Assembly: GCF_014805685.1 (NCBI RefSeq) | Contig: NC_060893.1 | Coordinates: forward strand, 18,730,525 to 18,794,524 | Direction: 5' to 3' | From: Silurus meridionalis | Lineage: Eukaryota > Chordata > Actinopteri > Siluriformes > Siluridae | Length of the DNA: 64,000 nt | Part shown: piece after piece, positions 49,280 through 60,000 of the stretch | How the letters are laid out: each line of letters begins with the position of its first letter | Position numbering within the stretch: position 1 is the stretch's first letter | Position numbers and translations under genes: made by a program | Notes under the pieces: model-generated | What the model saw: the letters and a program-made list of their open reading frames with translations, nothing else | Told to the model about the DNA's origin: nothing | Database searches by the model: none

Positions 49280-50210
49280 TTGTTATAGCAAGGTCTGTCA
49301 CAGAGGTGAAGTATATTAAGTAGGTCAACTTTCATGCAAGAATATGTTTAATGGTTACATATGCATTTTACATATCTCTTCTACTGACTTCTACAATACA
49401 TATGAACCAGTGCACTTTCCTCCTGAACTTCACTACCAACTGGTACAGTACACAGCAATGCAAAGTGCAAAACAATGTATAATGAAACAGTTAACCTACA
49501 GTACATGATAAACAGAGCTAAATAAGACAACACAGATCTACACAGGACTGCATAAAGTGAATATATAAAAACACCAAAAGACAGAGCAATAATTACAAAA
49601 ACAAAAGAGTACACACAACAAAAACAAAAGCAAAAGTTTTGCCCCGAGCAACGTTGTATCTTATTTATACAACTGAGCAATTTATAATCAGTATACAATT
49701 TAACTAAACACCAATTATAAGAGTGATAAATAGATATGGGATAAAACCGTCAGGTTCTAGCGGGAACTCTTGCTGCTGTACAGTATTCTGGACTAAGTGG
49801 AGCTTGTCCTCTCTTGTATATGAATTTGCACTTCTTTTCTGAAATATTATCTATAGTACTATCTAGTTTACGAATGAGGACTGAAGAATAAGTAATTATG
49901 CTGCATTTAAAGCACTGAAGCAAAACACTCAATGTTGGCAATGTTGAAAGTACTACAGGTACATTGGCCATTGCCTTCTGGTAAGGATTTCAGGCAGATC
50001 CAAAAGAAAATCCCTTTGCATTGTTCAAAAAAGGAATCCATGCAGTTTGTTACAAGCTGGTTTGGTACCAAGTAAGTGATTGGTACAAGCAACTTTGTGT
50101 TCAAACAAAGTGTTTGATATTTGTGCAAGTGTATATGCACTGAATTCTAATGAGTTCTTATCACCTATTACTATTCTATTCCTTCTATTACCATACCTTC
50201 AATTCGGTCT
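49280..50210. other. Intergenic DNA, nothing recognised
   Basis: AT-rich sequence; open frames are short and show no family resemblance. No repeat family was recognised. Confidence 0.4.
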
Positions 50211-50466
50211 ATACATTATATTGCCAAAAGTGTTGAGTCACCTGACTTTTCCTGCTATATGTGGTTTATTTCCAAACTGTTACCACGAAGCTGAAGGCAC
50301 TCAATTCTACAGGACGTCTTTAGATGGGCTGTAATAAATTTTTGCATTCACTTGAACTTGGAAACCCAAACTTGTTCCAGCATGGCAATGCCCCTGTGCA
50401 CAAAGTGAGCTTATTGAAGATATGGTTTACATGCTTTGGAGAAGAAGATCTTGAGTGGCCTGTTAT

Positions 50467-52430
50467 AAAGCGCCAGCATTTCAACCTGCATTTAGACGGA
50501 TGTTTTGTAACTACTAGTTCAAGAGTAAAAGACCTGGGAGTTATTTCAGACAGCAACTTGTCTTTTAATTGCTAAGTTAAGAAATATGTTTATATCTGAT
50601 GCAGAGAAGCTTGTCCATAAATTTATGACCTCCAGACTGGACTATTGAAATGCATTACTAGGTGGATGTCCTGCATCATTATTAAACAAGCTACAGTTAG
50701 TCCAGAATACAGCAGCCAGAGTGTCAGGGTGCGAGAAGTTGGACCCAAATGCAGGACGCCAGTGAGGTATATAATCAACGTCCTTATTAACAAAAAAACA
50801 AATTTAGGCAAAACTCAGAGGAAACAACAGGCTGAATAGTCCAAGTAAAAAACACAAAAAAACGAAGTGTCTGAAAACTTTCTGACCACACACTGGATAG
50901 TTCACAGAAAAACACAAAAACAAAGTGTCATATGACCATGTGCCGAATACTCCACGTACAAAAAAAACCACAAAACCAAATTTATGATTACACGCTGAAT
51001 AGTCCACGTAAGAAAAAAAACGCACAAAAACAGTGTCCGAAAAGCTACAACCACAGCGCAGAATGGGGAATGGCCAAGAGAGGGAACCAGGGAGAGAACA
51101 AAAGACAAAAGAAGAAAAATAAACAAAAAAACAAACTGTGACTGGCGGCAAAATCGAATCCGATGAAAACTGGGAGATCCAAAACAGTAACCAAAGTATC
51201 TGGGAAGCGAAACGAGGGGGCATATAAACAAAATATAATAATCAGGAAGCCGACGAGACAATCTGGCAGAGAACGCGAGAAATCCGTGTCTATTTATGCA
51301 ACAGCAAGATGGCGGCCAGGACGGTTGCGAGTATGATTATATATCCCCAATCTTATCGTCCCTACACTGGCTACCGGTTAAGTTTCGAATCGACTATAAA
51401 CTACTGCTTCTTACTTACAAAACACCAAATGGTTTAGCTCCCAATTATCTTTCCAGTATTTTAATATGCTACAATCCGTCACGCTCCCTGAGATCTCAAA
51501 ACTCCGGACTTCTAGTAGTTCCTAGAATAGCAAAATCCACTAAAGATGGTTGAGCATTTTCACATTTAGCTCCTAAACTTTGGAAAAGTCTTCCTGACAG
51601 TGTTCGTGGCTCAGACACGCTCTCCCAGTTTAAGTGCAGATTAAAAATTTTTCTTTTTAGCAAAGAACACATAACACACATCACATCATAATCTTGTGCT
51701 CCAGAACATCTGTTCACATGCACATTATTAACTTGTGCTGTTAATATCATGAACAGCAGCTACGCTAATTCCTCTCCACTGCTTCTCTTTCTCTACCCAT
51801 CCTGAGGCATCCTGAGGTTGCTCCAGCCCCAGTCACGTCCCACCTTATGAAGATTGTGGACCTTTAAAGAAGTAGATGCCGAACTTGCAAACATCCCGAA
51901 CCATCTAGAGACGTACCAGTGCCAATTGGATCCCAATTCATGTGGAGTTTTAACATTGGACCTTCTTGAGTGTTTAAAGTCTCTGGCATGGAGAAGCTGG
52001 TGTTGGATCTGTGATGATCGCAAATGTTGAGCTATTTAATGAGTTGCTCAGTAGCTCCTAGTCCTAGTTTTATAACTACAAATGACTATAAGACTGTAGA
52101 AAGATCATTACTCATAATATTACATTCCAGTGCTCATGTTAGTTCCCACTCTTCAGTGTTCTGTATTTTTTAAAGATTTATGATCACACTCTTGATGTCA
52201 CCTAATTGAGGATGGGTTCTCCTTTCAAATCTGGTTTCTCTCAAGGTTTCTTCCTCATAACATCTAAGGGAGTTTTTTCTTGCCACAGTCTACATGGCTG
52301 CTCATCAGGGATAAATACACACTATTCACATGAACTGTTGATTTCTGTAAAGCTGCTTTGGGACAATGTCTGTTGTGAAAAGAGCTATAAAAAATAAACT
52401 TGACTTGACTTGACTTGATCTCATCATCCC
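50467..52430 (+). mobile_element. L2-type LINE 3' half inserted in the Tc1 element
   Basis: The + strand reads QHFNLHLDGCFVTTSS, KDLGVISDSNLSF (50480-50570), then RT thumb remnants. After an insert it resumes with ISPILSSLHWLPVKFRIDYK and GLLVVPRIAKSTKDG (51340-51550), then SHLAPKLWKSLPDSV. The 3' UTR shares CATCCTGAGG and CCATCTAGAGACGTACCAG with the copy at 40.3 kb. It ends GCTATAAAAAATAAACTTGAC with TTGAC repeats. Several stops are present. Confidence 0.85.
50724..51328. mobile_element. Unclassified insert inside the L2 copy, with internal tandem repeats
   Basis: The L2 coding sequence breaks at CAGCCAGAGTG and resumes at GTATGATTATATATCCCC. The roughly 605-bp insert starts TGTCAGGGTGCGAGAAGTTGG. 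It contains four diverged units of about 52-60 bp, each starting like AATAGTCCACGTAAGAAAAA (near 50836, 50895, 50947 and 50998). No transposase or clear terminal repeat was found; a solo LTR or non-autonomous DNA element are both possible. Confidence 0.6.
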
Positions 52431-52640
52431 TACTGAACAGATTTGGGATGAATTGAATGCTGATTGCACCCCAGGTCTCCTCACCTACATCAGTACCTGC
52501 CTTTCATGAACACAATTATCCATAAGCACATACCAAAATCTAGTGGAACATCTTCCCAGAAGAGTGGAGGGAATTATAAGAGTGAATTAGTACTAAATGT
52601 GGAATGCAATGCTCAAAAATCACATACTGTACTGATGACT

Positions 52641-52819
52641 AGGTGACCCAATCTTCTTCTTTCAGCTGCTCCAATTAGGGGTTGCCACAGCGGATCATCC
52701 GTCTCCATACCACTCTGTCCTCTACATCTGCCTCCATCACACCAACTACCTGCATGTCTTCCCTCACCACATCCATAGACCTCCTCCTTGGCCTTCTTTT
52801 TTTCACCAGGTGACCCAAT
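52641..52819 (-). mobile_element. Short 5'-truncated RTE fragment with 12-bp TSD
   Basis: The 155-bp insert (52653-52807) is the extreme 3' end of the RTE family in reverse (CTTCTTCTTTCAGCTGCTCC, then CATGTCTTCCCTCACCAC). It is flanked by perfect repeats AGGTGACCCAAT at 52641-52652 and 52808-52819. It inserted into the right arm of the Tc1 element. Confidence 0.9.
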
Positions 52820-52839
52820 ATTTTTGGTAATATATTGTA

Positions 52840-53684
52840 TACAGGGTGTTTTCCTTATTGAGACTCAAAATCTCATGCAGTAGATGCTCTTGTCAATAGG
52901 GAAAAGTACTGTAATGTTGCATTCCCAAAAGATATAGTCCATATACAACAATCGATCGCATGCCTATTGCCAAAGTAGCACTAAACCCCACCATGCATTT
53001 TGTTGATAAAGCCCAATGCCTTTATTTGGTCATTTCTAACCAATGTATCTGCAGCTGATGGTCAACATCACACAGAACACTACCACAACTCCTGGTTCCA
53101 AGAGGTTGTTAAAGTTACCATAATTCTACTAGTTAATGTGTACTTATTGTTTTTTTACCATTTGGAAACCTTTTACTTTTAGAATCAGTCTTTGTTTAAC
53201 CTCATTAGAAGTAAATTAGGTCTGAGAGTTATTAAGCTCCTGAGTTTCACTGAAGTGCAAAATACCCTTCTTGTTGTCAGAAGAGAAAACTTTACAGAAC
53301 CTGAAACGATACCTATCATGACATCTCTTATTTAGCAATCTAATTCATTCAGATTATTATATTTATATGTTTGACTTTATGACATATAATTTTTTTACTC
53401 TGTAAACTCATGTCATGCTGCTTCATACCACCACCACCATGTTTCTGTAAGATCTAGGCCCAAATTGGTTAACTGAAGTTATGCAAATGCATTTCTGAAA
53501 TTAATTTATAAAAAAACCCCAAAAACTTTTTGTTAATAAAAAAAAAGTGTAGCTTATGTTGCTGAGAAACTGAAAAAAGAAAACCCTCCCAGCTTCATTT
53601 ATGATAGTTACAAATAATACATGATGGTGAAAAGAGAAAATAGGAAAAAAAACAGCACTAAAACAACATTCTATAAACAGCATC
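52840..53684. other. Intergenic DNA upstream of the copy C poly(A) site
   Basis: AT-rich; nothing recognised. CACTGAAGTGCAAAATACCC and similar words have no known match to me. Confidence 0.4.
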
Positions 53685-53840
53685 TTTATTCAATTATAAT
53701 TTAAAATTGTAGAACATATTTTAACATGAATATATCATAAATGATAGCCAATCATAAATAGTTATAAATAGTTGTTATGGTAACAAATTAAAGCAGTTAA
53801 TACATTCATACAGATATTTGGTTGACGACTCTCCATAAAC
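53685..53840 (-). promoter_or_regulatory. Copy C 3' UTR: AU-rich elements and poly(A) signal
   Basis: Read on the - strand there are three ATTTA-type motifs (CTATTTATAACTATTTATG, CATTTATG) and AATAAA at 53685-53690. Confidence 0.55.
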
Positions 53841-55074
53841 TTAGTGCTTCTTATAAGTTCCACATGATTCCCTGTAATGTTTTTGAGCACACAATTTTAT
53901 GTTTGTCAGAAGATGGTAAAAGGAAACTTCGATAGCCGATGTGGAGTTATCGTCAAAGCAGCTGATATTCTGTGGGGAAAAGAATAAATGTGAAATGATA
54001 AGAAGGCTTTTTAAATTCTAATCATTGCTATCTTTTATCAGGAGAAATTTAGATTTTTAATCATCTGTACACATTTGGACTTTCTCCAGATTAATGTGTG
54101 TATGTTGCATATTTGGACATGTGTAATAGACATCAGTAGTATAATAATTCGATTAATTTTACTTAATATTCTTTATTATTTACTACTGTCTACTGTTTGA
54201 TTGCATTGTGCCAGTAGTATTGTCACTTTTAAATGTTTTTTTTCTTGTCTTATGTATACTACAACACAATGAAATTCTTTCTTGTTAGGAAGCTGAGGTC
54301 AGAGTGCAGGGTCAGCCATGATATCGTGTCCGTGGAGTTAAGATGGTTAAGAGCCTTGCTCAAGGGCCCAAAAGTGGCAACTTGATGATGCTGAGGCTTG
54401 AACCTAATCAGTAACTCAGAGCATTAAACACTAAGCTTCCACTTCCCTGTAACTTCCCACTTCCCTTCTAAATTCTGTCATTGGAAAATTAAGCTTATCA
54501 GGATTTGGTTTCAAACTCATTTTTTTTCAGGCTTTCATATCATTTACTTACCTTAGTGTAGGCTGAAAGTCTTCTGAGCAGATTCTGTTTTAAATCTGAT
54601 ATATCTTCTGCTTTCAATTCTGACAGAACTCTTTTCGCTTTGCAGAAGTCATTATACTAGATAGATGTTGCATAGTGGCAGATGTAATTACAGTAAAAAT
54701 AACATTGAATGTAAATATATTTATTGGATTTAAATTATATTTGTTAAAGCACCAAAAAACCACAAAAAAACAACAATAGTTACTTACTTTGCAGGATGGA
54801 GGTTTTATCACTTCTTTAACTAAAATGTCAAAATTCTGGGAATACATAATGGTTTGATCATTAACACTGCATTACAGGTTTTACTCATGTTTAAGCATTT
54901 AAGCACTAAATACACAACGATATGTCTTACCTTATGTGGCATTTTGTTGAGATGCAAATCCAAACTGTTAATGATTTCTTTTAAAAGATGTTGGTGAACA
55001 ATGTTACATTGTAATGACACGGATACTGCAATAACCAGCATGATGCCCAGAAGAAACAGCAAGAAGCTCTTCAT
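53841..55074 (-). CDS. il4/13: IL-4/IL-13 family cytokine, copy C
   Basis: A secreted four-helix cytokine. Exons on the - strand: 54931-55074, 54788-54835, 54552-54656 and 53841-53969, all phase 0, giving 141 residues. Exons 1 and 2 have exactly the copy B lengths (48 and 16 codons). The signal peptide MKSFLLFLLGIMLV is almost that of copy B. Helix A is HLLKEIINSLDLHL. Exon 3 has FCKAKRVLSELKAED. Exon 4 has ISC, LLTNIKLCAQKHY and ESCG. Cysteines C23, C63, C69, C103, C126 and C135 give six, with C23 and C135 placed like the IL-4 terminal pair and C69-C103 like its C46-C99 pair. Sequons: NIS and NST in exon 4. The mature protein shares little more than the framework with copy B despite nearly identical leader sequence. 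Confidence 0.87.
54240..54455 (-). repeat. tRNA-derived SINE in copy C intron 3
   Basis: It contains AATGAAATTCTTTCTTG, GGTTAAGAGCCTTGCTCAAGGGCCC and a reversed degenerate head (AGCATTAAACACTAAGCTTCCACTTCC). It lies within intron 3 of copy C, between exons at 53969 and 54552. Confidence 0.6.
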
Positions 55075-55144
55075 AGTGCTGAAAGTTGGTCAGTTCTTAG
55101 AGTTTGGTGGTTCCAATGCTGTAGGTCTGTCTTCGATACCAGTC

Positions 55145-55230
55145 TTCTTATAGAGCTGAGAGAGGACGTGTCTGTATGACGTACCTCATGTGTGGAAAAC
55201 ACTCCTGATATCTTGATTAAGATGTTATTG
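55145..55230 (-). promoter_or_regulatory. Copy C proximal promoter
   Basis: TATAAGAA on the - strand (55145-55152) is about 75 bases upstream of the ATG. ATGACGTA (CRE-like) is near 55176-55183. TGTGGAAAAC (NFAT-like GGAAAA) is at 55191-55200 and TATCTTGATTAAGATGTTA at 55209-55227, followed by GATTACCCGTCA as in copy B. Confidence 0.6.
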
Positions 55231-55729
55231 ATTACCCGTCACACATACATTTGAGATAATCTGTGAGGAAACCAGAGAATCTGAAGGAAAGCCACAGCCG
55301 CACAGCGAGAAGATGCACACACACACTATTGCGCCAGGGTTTAGGTCCTACTTTGATCCTAAGATCATTTTTTTGTCCATGTTGTCTGTGATGGACTAAC
55401 TACCCATTCTATTGAGTATTCCTTCCTCACACTCATTATTATACATCCATCACAAGGACAAGGACTAGAATAAGGCACTAATTAAAACCTAACAAATAAA
55501 AAATATATATTAATAGAACCAATATTTAAAATATATAACAATCATAACTAATTAAAAGAAACAGATCAAAGTTAGACAGTTACTTTTATTGTCTACAAAG
55601 TGGACATTTGACCATACAGGGTAATCAAGGACATCAACAGAACAACTTAGAAAGGAGAGAACAAAAAATACTCTTAAATAATCTTATAACTCAAAATATA
55701 CATCTTTTTTCAACATACACATGTATATA

Positions 55730-56165
55730 CATTGCTAAATGTATACCTCCTCATGACATCTGAGTCACAGCTGGAGATAAGAGTTTTTAATATAGTTACA
55801 ATACTAGTTTTTTCCTTGGTGACTGGGTATCTGCAATACAACGAAAAAGATTATGTGACAAGTGACAAGACAGACTTCACATGAAACGGGAAAAAGTGTT
55901 CAGGGTCATATCTGATAGCTTTTAATATTTTATCACAAATACCCTGCACTAAAGTTTTAATATTCCTCTGTGTAATACGTTCTTCTTACTCCAAAACTGT
56001 CCTTATCAAGAAAATAAGGCAAGATTGATAAATTGCTATCTTTTTTTTTTTTATTATTCAGACTGGGGCTTTTTGAACAGTTTCCTTTTAATGCTAGTCT
56101 TTTTTGATTTGCAGACATACCTTTTACAGGAACTCCTATGTTTGGAGGATAGCTTCATAGAAATC
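55730..56165 (-). pseudogene. Probable relic of an IL-4/IL-13 gene (exons 3 and 4)
   Basis: On the - strand, after a TTGTATTGCAG acceptor (exon from 55830), ATACCCAGTCACCA aligns with the copy D exon 4 start ATATCCACTGCACCA with one base lost. The shifted frame reads TILKTLISSC, like helix D. About 290 bases upstream, CATAGGAGTTCCTGTAAAAGG (about 56118-56138) aligns with the exon 3 start of the clearer pseudogene (CATAAGAACTCCTGCAAAG). No acceptor or open frame of exon 3 survives. The likeness is weak and needs alignment. Confidence 0.35.
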
Positions 56166-56384
56166 AATCTGACATTTAAATCAGTTACCTACATTACTAT
56201 AGATTACTTCTAATCTAGAGCTCAATAAGGAAATTGCTACCCCCACTCGTGAATGTCAAATAGCACTGATGTGGACATTTCTTGCTGTTCATATTTACAA
56301 TTGCCATGTCTTAGATGTTAAACTATTATTAAAAAATAGTAGACATAATGCAAAAGTGTGAATAAATGTGAAGGAAGTAGCAGT

Positions 56385-56475
56385 GTGGTAGTGGTGGCTC
56401 AGTGGTTAAAGTGCTAAGCTACTAATCAGATGAGCAGAGATTCCAAGCCATGGCATTTCAAAAGCTTTTAAAAAT
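56385..56475 (+). repeat. tRNA-derived SINE head
   Basis: AGTGGTGGCTCAGTGGTTAAAG is the A-box region and GAGATTCCAAGCC a decayed B box. The body is short. Confidence 0.6.
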
Positions 56476-57335
56476 GCTTTAGCACTGCATCACTAGATCG
56501 GAAAATGTCAGATGTATGTGTCATTATGTGTCTCATATGCAGTCTGTGTCCAGCTAAATAACTGGCATAGGATATAACTTTAGAAATACACTTAATGACT
56601 AAGTAAAAAAAACAACAACATTAATTTAATAGATTTTTTATTCACAATCCTTTCAGTGACACACTGTCCCATTATTTGATTGTAGTGATGAATGCGCCTA
56701 ACATTGCTCTTTTTGTCCGCTCACCACTACTGAGCTTGCCGGTGTTTTTGCGTTGTTGACGCGTTAAAAAAAAAGAAAAAGATGAGAAGAGATTAACTGC
56801 ATAGTCAATTGCTGATATTTATTTGGGGGGAAAAAAGTAAGAGGAAAAAAAACTTTGAGGAGTCTTGTGTTACGGTCAGTGAACGGTATGCCCAAACACC
56901 GGCCTCCCCTCAGCCACGCCTTGCCCCACCTTTATAACTTTGCCCCTGACCTAAAGAGGGCACACACTCACAGGACAAAAAAACCCCAAAAAAAACATAA
57001 TAAAATGTTCCAAACGAGAATTAATTATAAATCAGATTCAGTCATTCTATTTAATGGCTCCAACACTAATTAAATGTCTGCCACCTACAATCTAGTATTG
57101 AAAATACACATAACACACCCTTTATTTTAAAAACAAAAACACACAAATGATGTAATTGAGCATCAGAAAATCATTATCTAAGTATATATTTCGTGACTCA
57201 ACATGACTTATGACAAAGTAAGAGTCATTATCATAATTACACTCACATTGCTGCATCAGTGATATATACTGCATTTAAGTGATATATTTGACGATTTTGA
57301 GACTAGCACACCACAGATGCAGTCGCTTTCGCCGA
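56476..57335. other. Intergenic DNA
   Basis: AT-rich sequence with poly-A runs; no gene or clear repeat was recognised. Confidence 0.4.
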
Positions 57336-57339
57336 ATAT

Positions 57340-57650
57340 ATTCAACAGTAGAACTTGCTTTTGACGGTCTTGCCCCTGGGGATGAATTCTCTATGCAAAA
57401 TGTGGCAATTATGTCAATTTATGCCGACAAAGACAATAAGTATGCACCTGGTTGAGCTGCGGATCTGCCTCTCCTTTTTTGGTGGTGGAGATAATGGCTG
57501 TTCCATTGTGAAGACTGTTGCTTTGTCTCTGGGTTTTATCCATACACCCAAGTTTCATCAGTCTTATAGTGATGTTCTTCTGCTCTTGAAGCGTGTGCCA
57601 CTCAAAACAAATCGAACGCGTCACTGCAGCATGACAGCCTTACATGTCAA
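57340..57650 (-). mobile_element. Decayed mariner-type transposase fragment
   Basis: The - strand near 57560-57430 reads TDETWVYG, a stop, then NPETKQQSSQW and HHQKRRGRSAAQPG. This is the mariner block around the first catalytic Asp. Upstream in another frame is FEWHTLQEQ, an N-terminal remnant, so the middle is deleted. No terminal repeats were found. Confidence 0.6.
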
Positions 57651-57699
57651 AATGTAGATCTAATAGAACAAGAGCTAGATGCGAGTGCAGATCTTTATT

Positions 57700-58105
57700 T
57701 ACAAAAACAAACAAAATACTGGGGAGAAAACAAATACACTAGGCTAAGGCTAGGGATCTAGGACCAACAAAAATGTTATAGGGAACATCATTTAGCTTGG
57801 GTTACTTAATGCTTCAATCATGAGGAGCAAAAAAACCCCCCAAAAAAACAAGGAACTTAATGTAGCTGATCAGTTAACACAAAACAGGTGTGCAAATTTT
57901 ACTCTGGAAATGGAAATGACAACAAAAGATGAAATTCTATAATGTGCACAAGGGTGTGCTGTGTAGGCCTGGAGGGGATTCATCAGAGACAGCTTTGACA
58001 AGACATGCCCTCTGGTGGTCTGGTGGGAAAATATTTCAGGTTGCCACAACCGTCAAGATTAGAAAGTCTAACATTTGAGTTAAAAATCATAATTTAATTT
58101 TTTCC
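57700..58105. other. Intergenic DNA
   Basis: Nothing recognised. A-rich runs AAAAAAACCCCCCAAAAAAAC occur near 57830. Confidence 0.4.
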
Positions 58106-58109
58106 AGAG

Positions 58110-58290
58110 AACTTTTATATTTACATTTATGGCATTTGGCAGATGCTCTTATCAAGAGCAACTTTCAATTATCTCATTTATACAACTGAGCGTTTGAAGG
58201 TTATAGCCGTTGCTCAACCCAGGAGCGGTAGATTTGTCGTGCTGGGATTTCATCCAATCAGATGTCTAACGTCTTAACCACTGACTTTTC
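58110..58290 (-). repeat. tRNA-derived SINE
   Basis: The tail ATTTATGGCATTTGGCAGATG (+ strand) and the reversed head GTCTTAACCACTGAC flank a body with CTCATTTATACAACTGAGC. The same family as the copies at 34.04 and 45.96 kb. Confidence 0.65.
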
Positions 58291-58754
58291 TTATACACAG
58301 TTGAACATCCATGTTCAACTCTAGACATAGAAAGATGAAAAAAATTTACTACTACTGGATACTGCCCTCCATTATGGATGGAAATCGCAACTTTGTATTC
58401 ACAACAGATCATAGAGTGGGCTATAAAGCAACATTCAGTTTATTAATTAATTAATTAATTTCTTTGTTTGTTTTAAAAGTTTAGATGTCTGTTCAGGTCG
58501 CATTTATATGTATTGTAATCTCTGACAACTCATTCAACTCATTGTTCAGGACAACAGTATAGAAAAATACACACATACAGTTGAGCAAATACACATGTGA
58601 ACACACTGCTGGAGGGCCTAAAGCTAAGTACTGATAAGTTAAGTGTGCTTTTTGTCTCTGTACCACACACAGTCAGTGTAGATTTTATTAAAATCTTTTA
58701 ATAAAGATTTGCACCATCAGATTAATGCCATCTGATATTTGTAGCTGCACACTC

Positions 58755-58850
58755 TAGCTCAGGGGTCGCCAACTGCCGGACTCCGGTCTGAATCCGGACC
58801 GCAAGATGCCTCCAGCCGGACAGCGAAGCAATTTCACATAATGGAATAAA
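58755..58850. other. GC-rich patch, possible hAT end
   Basis: CTCAGGGGTCGCCAACTGCCGGACTCCGG resembles ends of some hAT non-autonomous elements (CAGGGGTC...). It stands out from its AT-rich surroundings. The opposite terminus was not found. Confidence 0.3.
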
Positions 58851-58859
58851 TATATGCCA

Positions 58860-59560
58860 AACGCTATTTTCTAATAAAATCAAATTGATATCAGGCACAT
58901 TAAGGTCAACTCAAGAGACCGTTAAAGTCCTAAGGCGCCATGGGTCACTACTACAGTTACTATGCTCACTGTTGTTACGATCAGAAGCACAGTTGCACAT
59001 GCAGTGAAGGCAGCAGAAATCGATGCACAAATAGATGAGTGGCAATGATAAAGTTGGGTCATAAATAAGTGGACTTGTGCATGGTCTCAGGAGTTAGAGA
59101 AATTTTTCTCTCTCAAACTTCTATTTTGGTCTAAATGCAGAAACATTTTATTTGTTGGGGCACAAAATCATCTGCAGGTGACCCACTAGTCCAAAGGAAA
59201 AAATACTCAGATTACAAGGTCCTCAACCTGTTGCCACTATTTTATGAAAGATATTCTGTAATCCTCCATTGGGGAATGGCCATTATTAAAAGCACTGAAT
59301 TAAAATTGAATTTAACTGGAACCATACAGACTTTTACATTTATAAATACTCACTGAGAAAACCCATTTTCACTTTGACAAGATGTATAGGCTGGTTTCCT
59401 TTTTAGTTATGAAAGAAAGAAAACGTTTCGATTCACCTCTCAAACTGGAAACCAACAAAAAGCATATTAATAAACAACTTTGGTAATGGTGGGCTGTGGT
59501 TATCATAATAAATTGAAAACATTTTCCAGACCTTCTGAATTTCAAGTAATCAAAGAGAAA
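58860..59560. other. Intergenic DNA 3' of the pseudogene
   Basis: Exon 4 of the pseudogene upstream would be expected here on the - strand, but I could not recognise it. No other gene was seen. Confidence 0.4.
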
Positions 59561-59571
59561 CCAAAGGTCTA

Positions 59572-60000
59572 CTTAGCCATATGTATCCCACAATGCTCCT
59601 GTGCAGCAGCAAGGCTTTGTTTTCCTTTAGTCTCTTCTGCTTTATACACTGACAGGACTTCTGATTTATTACTTACTTTGCAGGAGTTCTTATGCTGGAA
59701 TCTTGCTTGAAATGCTTGAAATATTGAAGGTATTTTTAGATTTACCAGACATAGTAAAATAAAATTACAAATTGAGTGTAATTTATGTTCTCTAATTTAC
59801 AGTTTCAGCAGGTTTCAGTGATTATTATTAAAACATTTTTGTATTCTTTATTCTGTATTATAAAGGTTCTCTGGTATTTTTCTGTGGCTGGATAAAATTC
59901 TTTGCTGTTTGACATTAATTTCTTTTATACCTTAGATAATTCTAGCAAAAAACATATTTTCATGGTGCTGCTTGGTCAAAATGTGCAGTGTGTAGTTTTA
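59572..60000 (-). pseudogene. IL-4/IL-13 family pseudogene (exons 1-3 relics)
   Basis: On the - strand an exon 3 relic (59572-59694) follows a TTCCAG acceptor. It keeps an open 41-codon frame: KNSCK, then EVLSVYKAEETKG, matching FCKAGKVLSAYKAED of the intact copies, with Cys at the usual fifth position. Its donor is lost (AAGTAG in place of AAGGTAAG). An exon 2 relic lies at 59811-59865: it ends CCTGCTGAAACT before GTAAAT, like copy B CCTGCAAACTGCACT before GTAAGT. Its Cys codon is gone and it has three in-frame stops. An exon 1 relic near 59895-59950 resembles the LKEIIN helix-A segment. The introns have the family sizes. Exon 4 was not found. Confidence 0.65.

Larger units (their letters stand above)
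50214..52837 (+). mobile_element. Tc1/mariner element split by nested insertions
   Basis: The left end CATTATATTGCCAAAAGTG follows TA at 50212-50213. The right end ATTTTTGGTAATATATTG (to 52837) precedes TA and is its inverse with changes. The left part keeps transposase-region words up to AAGATCTTGAGTGGCCTG at about 50462. The right part resumes with ATTTGGGATGAATTGAATGC at about 52440, so the two halves are one element. Between them sits an L2 LINE (about 50467-52430), itself split by another insert, and the right part carries an RTE fragment (52653-52807). Confidence 0.8.

Noticed and set aside
50804..51261. Two overlapping - strand frames rich in Phe, Ser and Cys
   Set aside because: They translate the tandem repeats of an unclassified insert; no family likeness and no splice context.
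56025..56213. 62-codon + strand frame
   Set aside because: It lies antisense to the suspected exon 3 relic and has no support of its own.
59480..59710. 76-codon + strand frame
   Set aside because: It is antisense to the exon 3 relic of the pseudogene.
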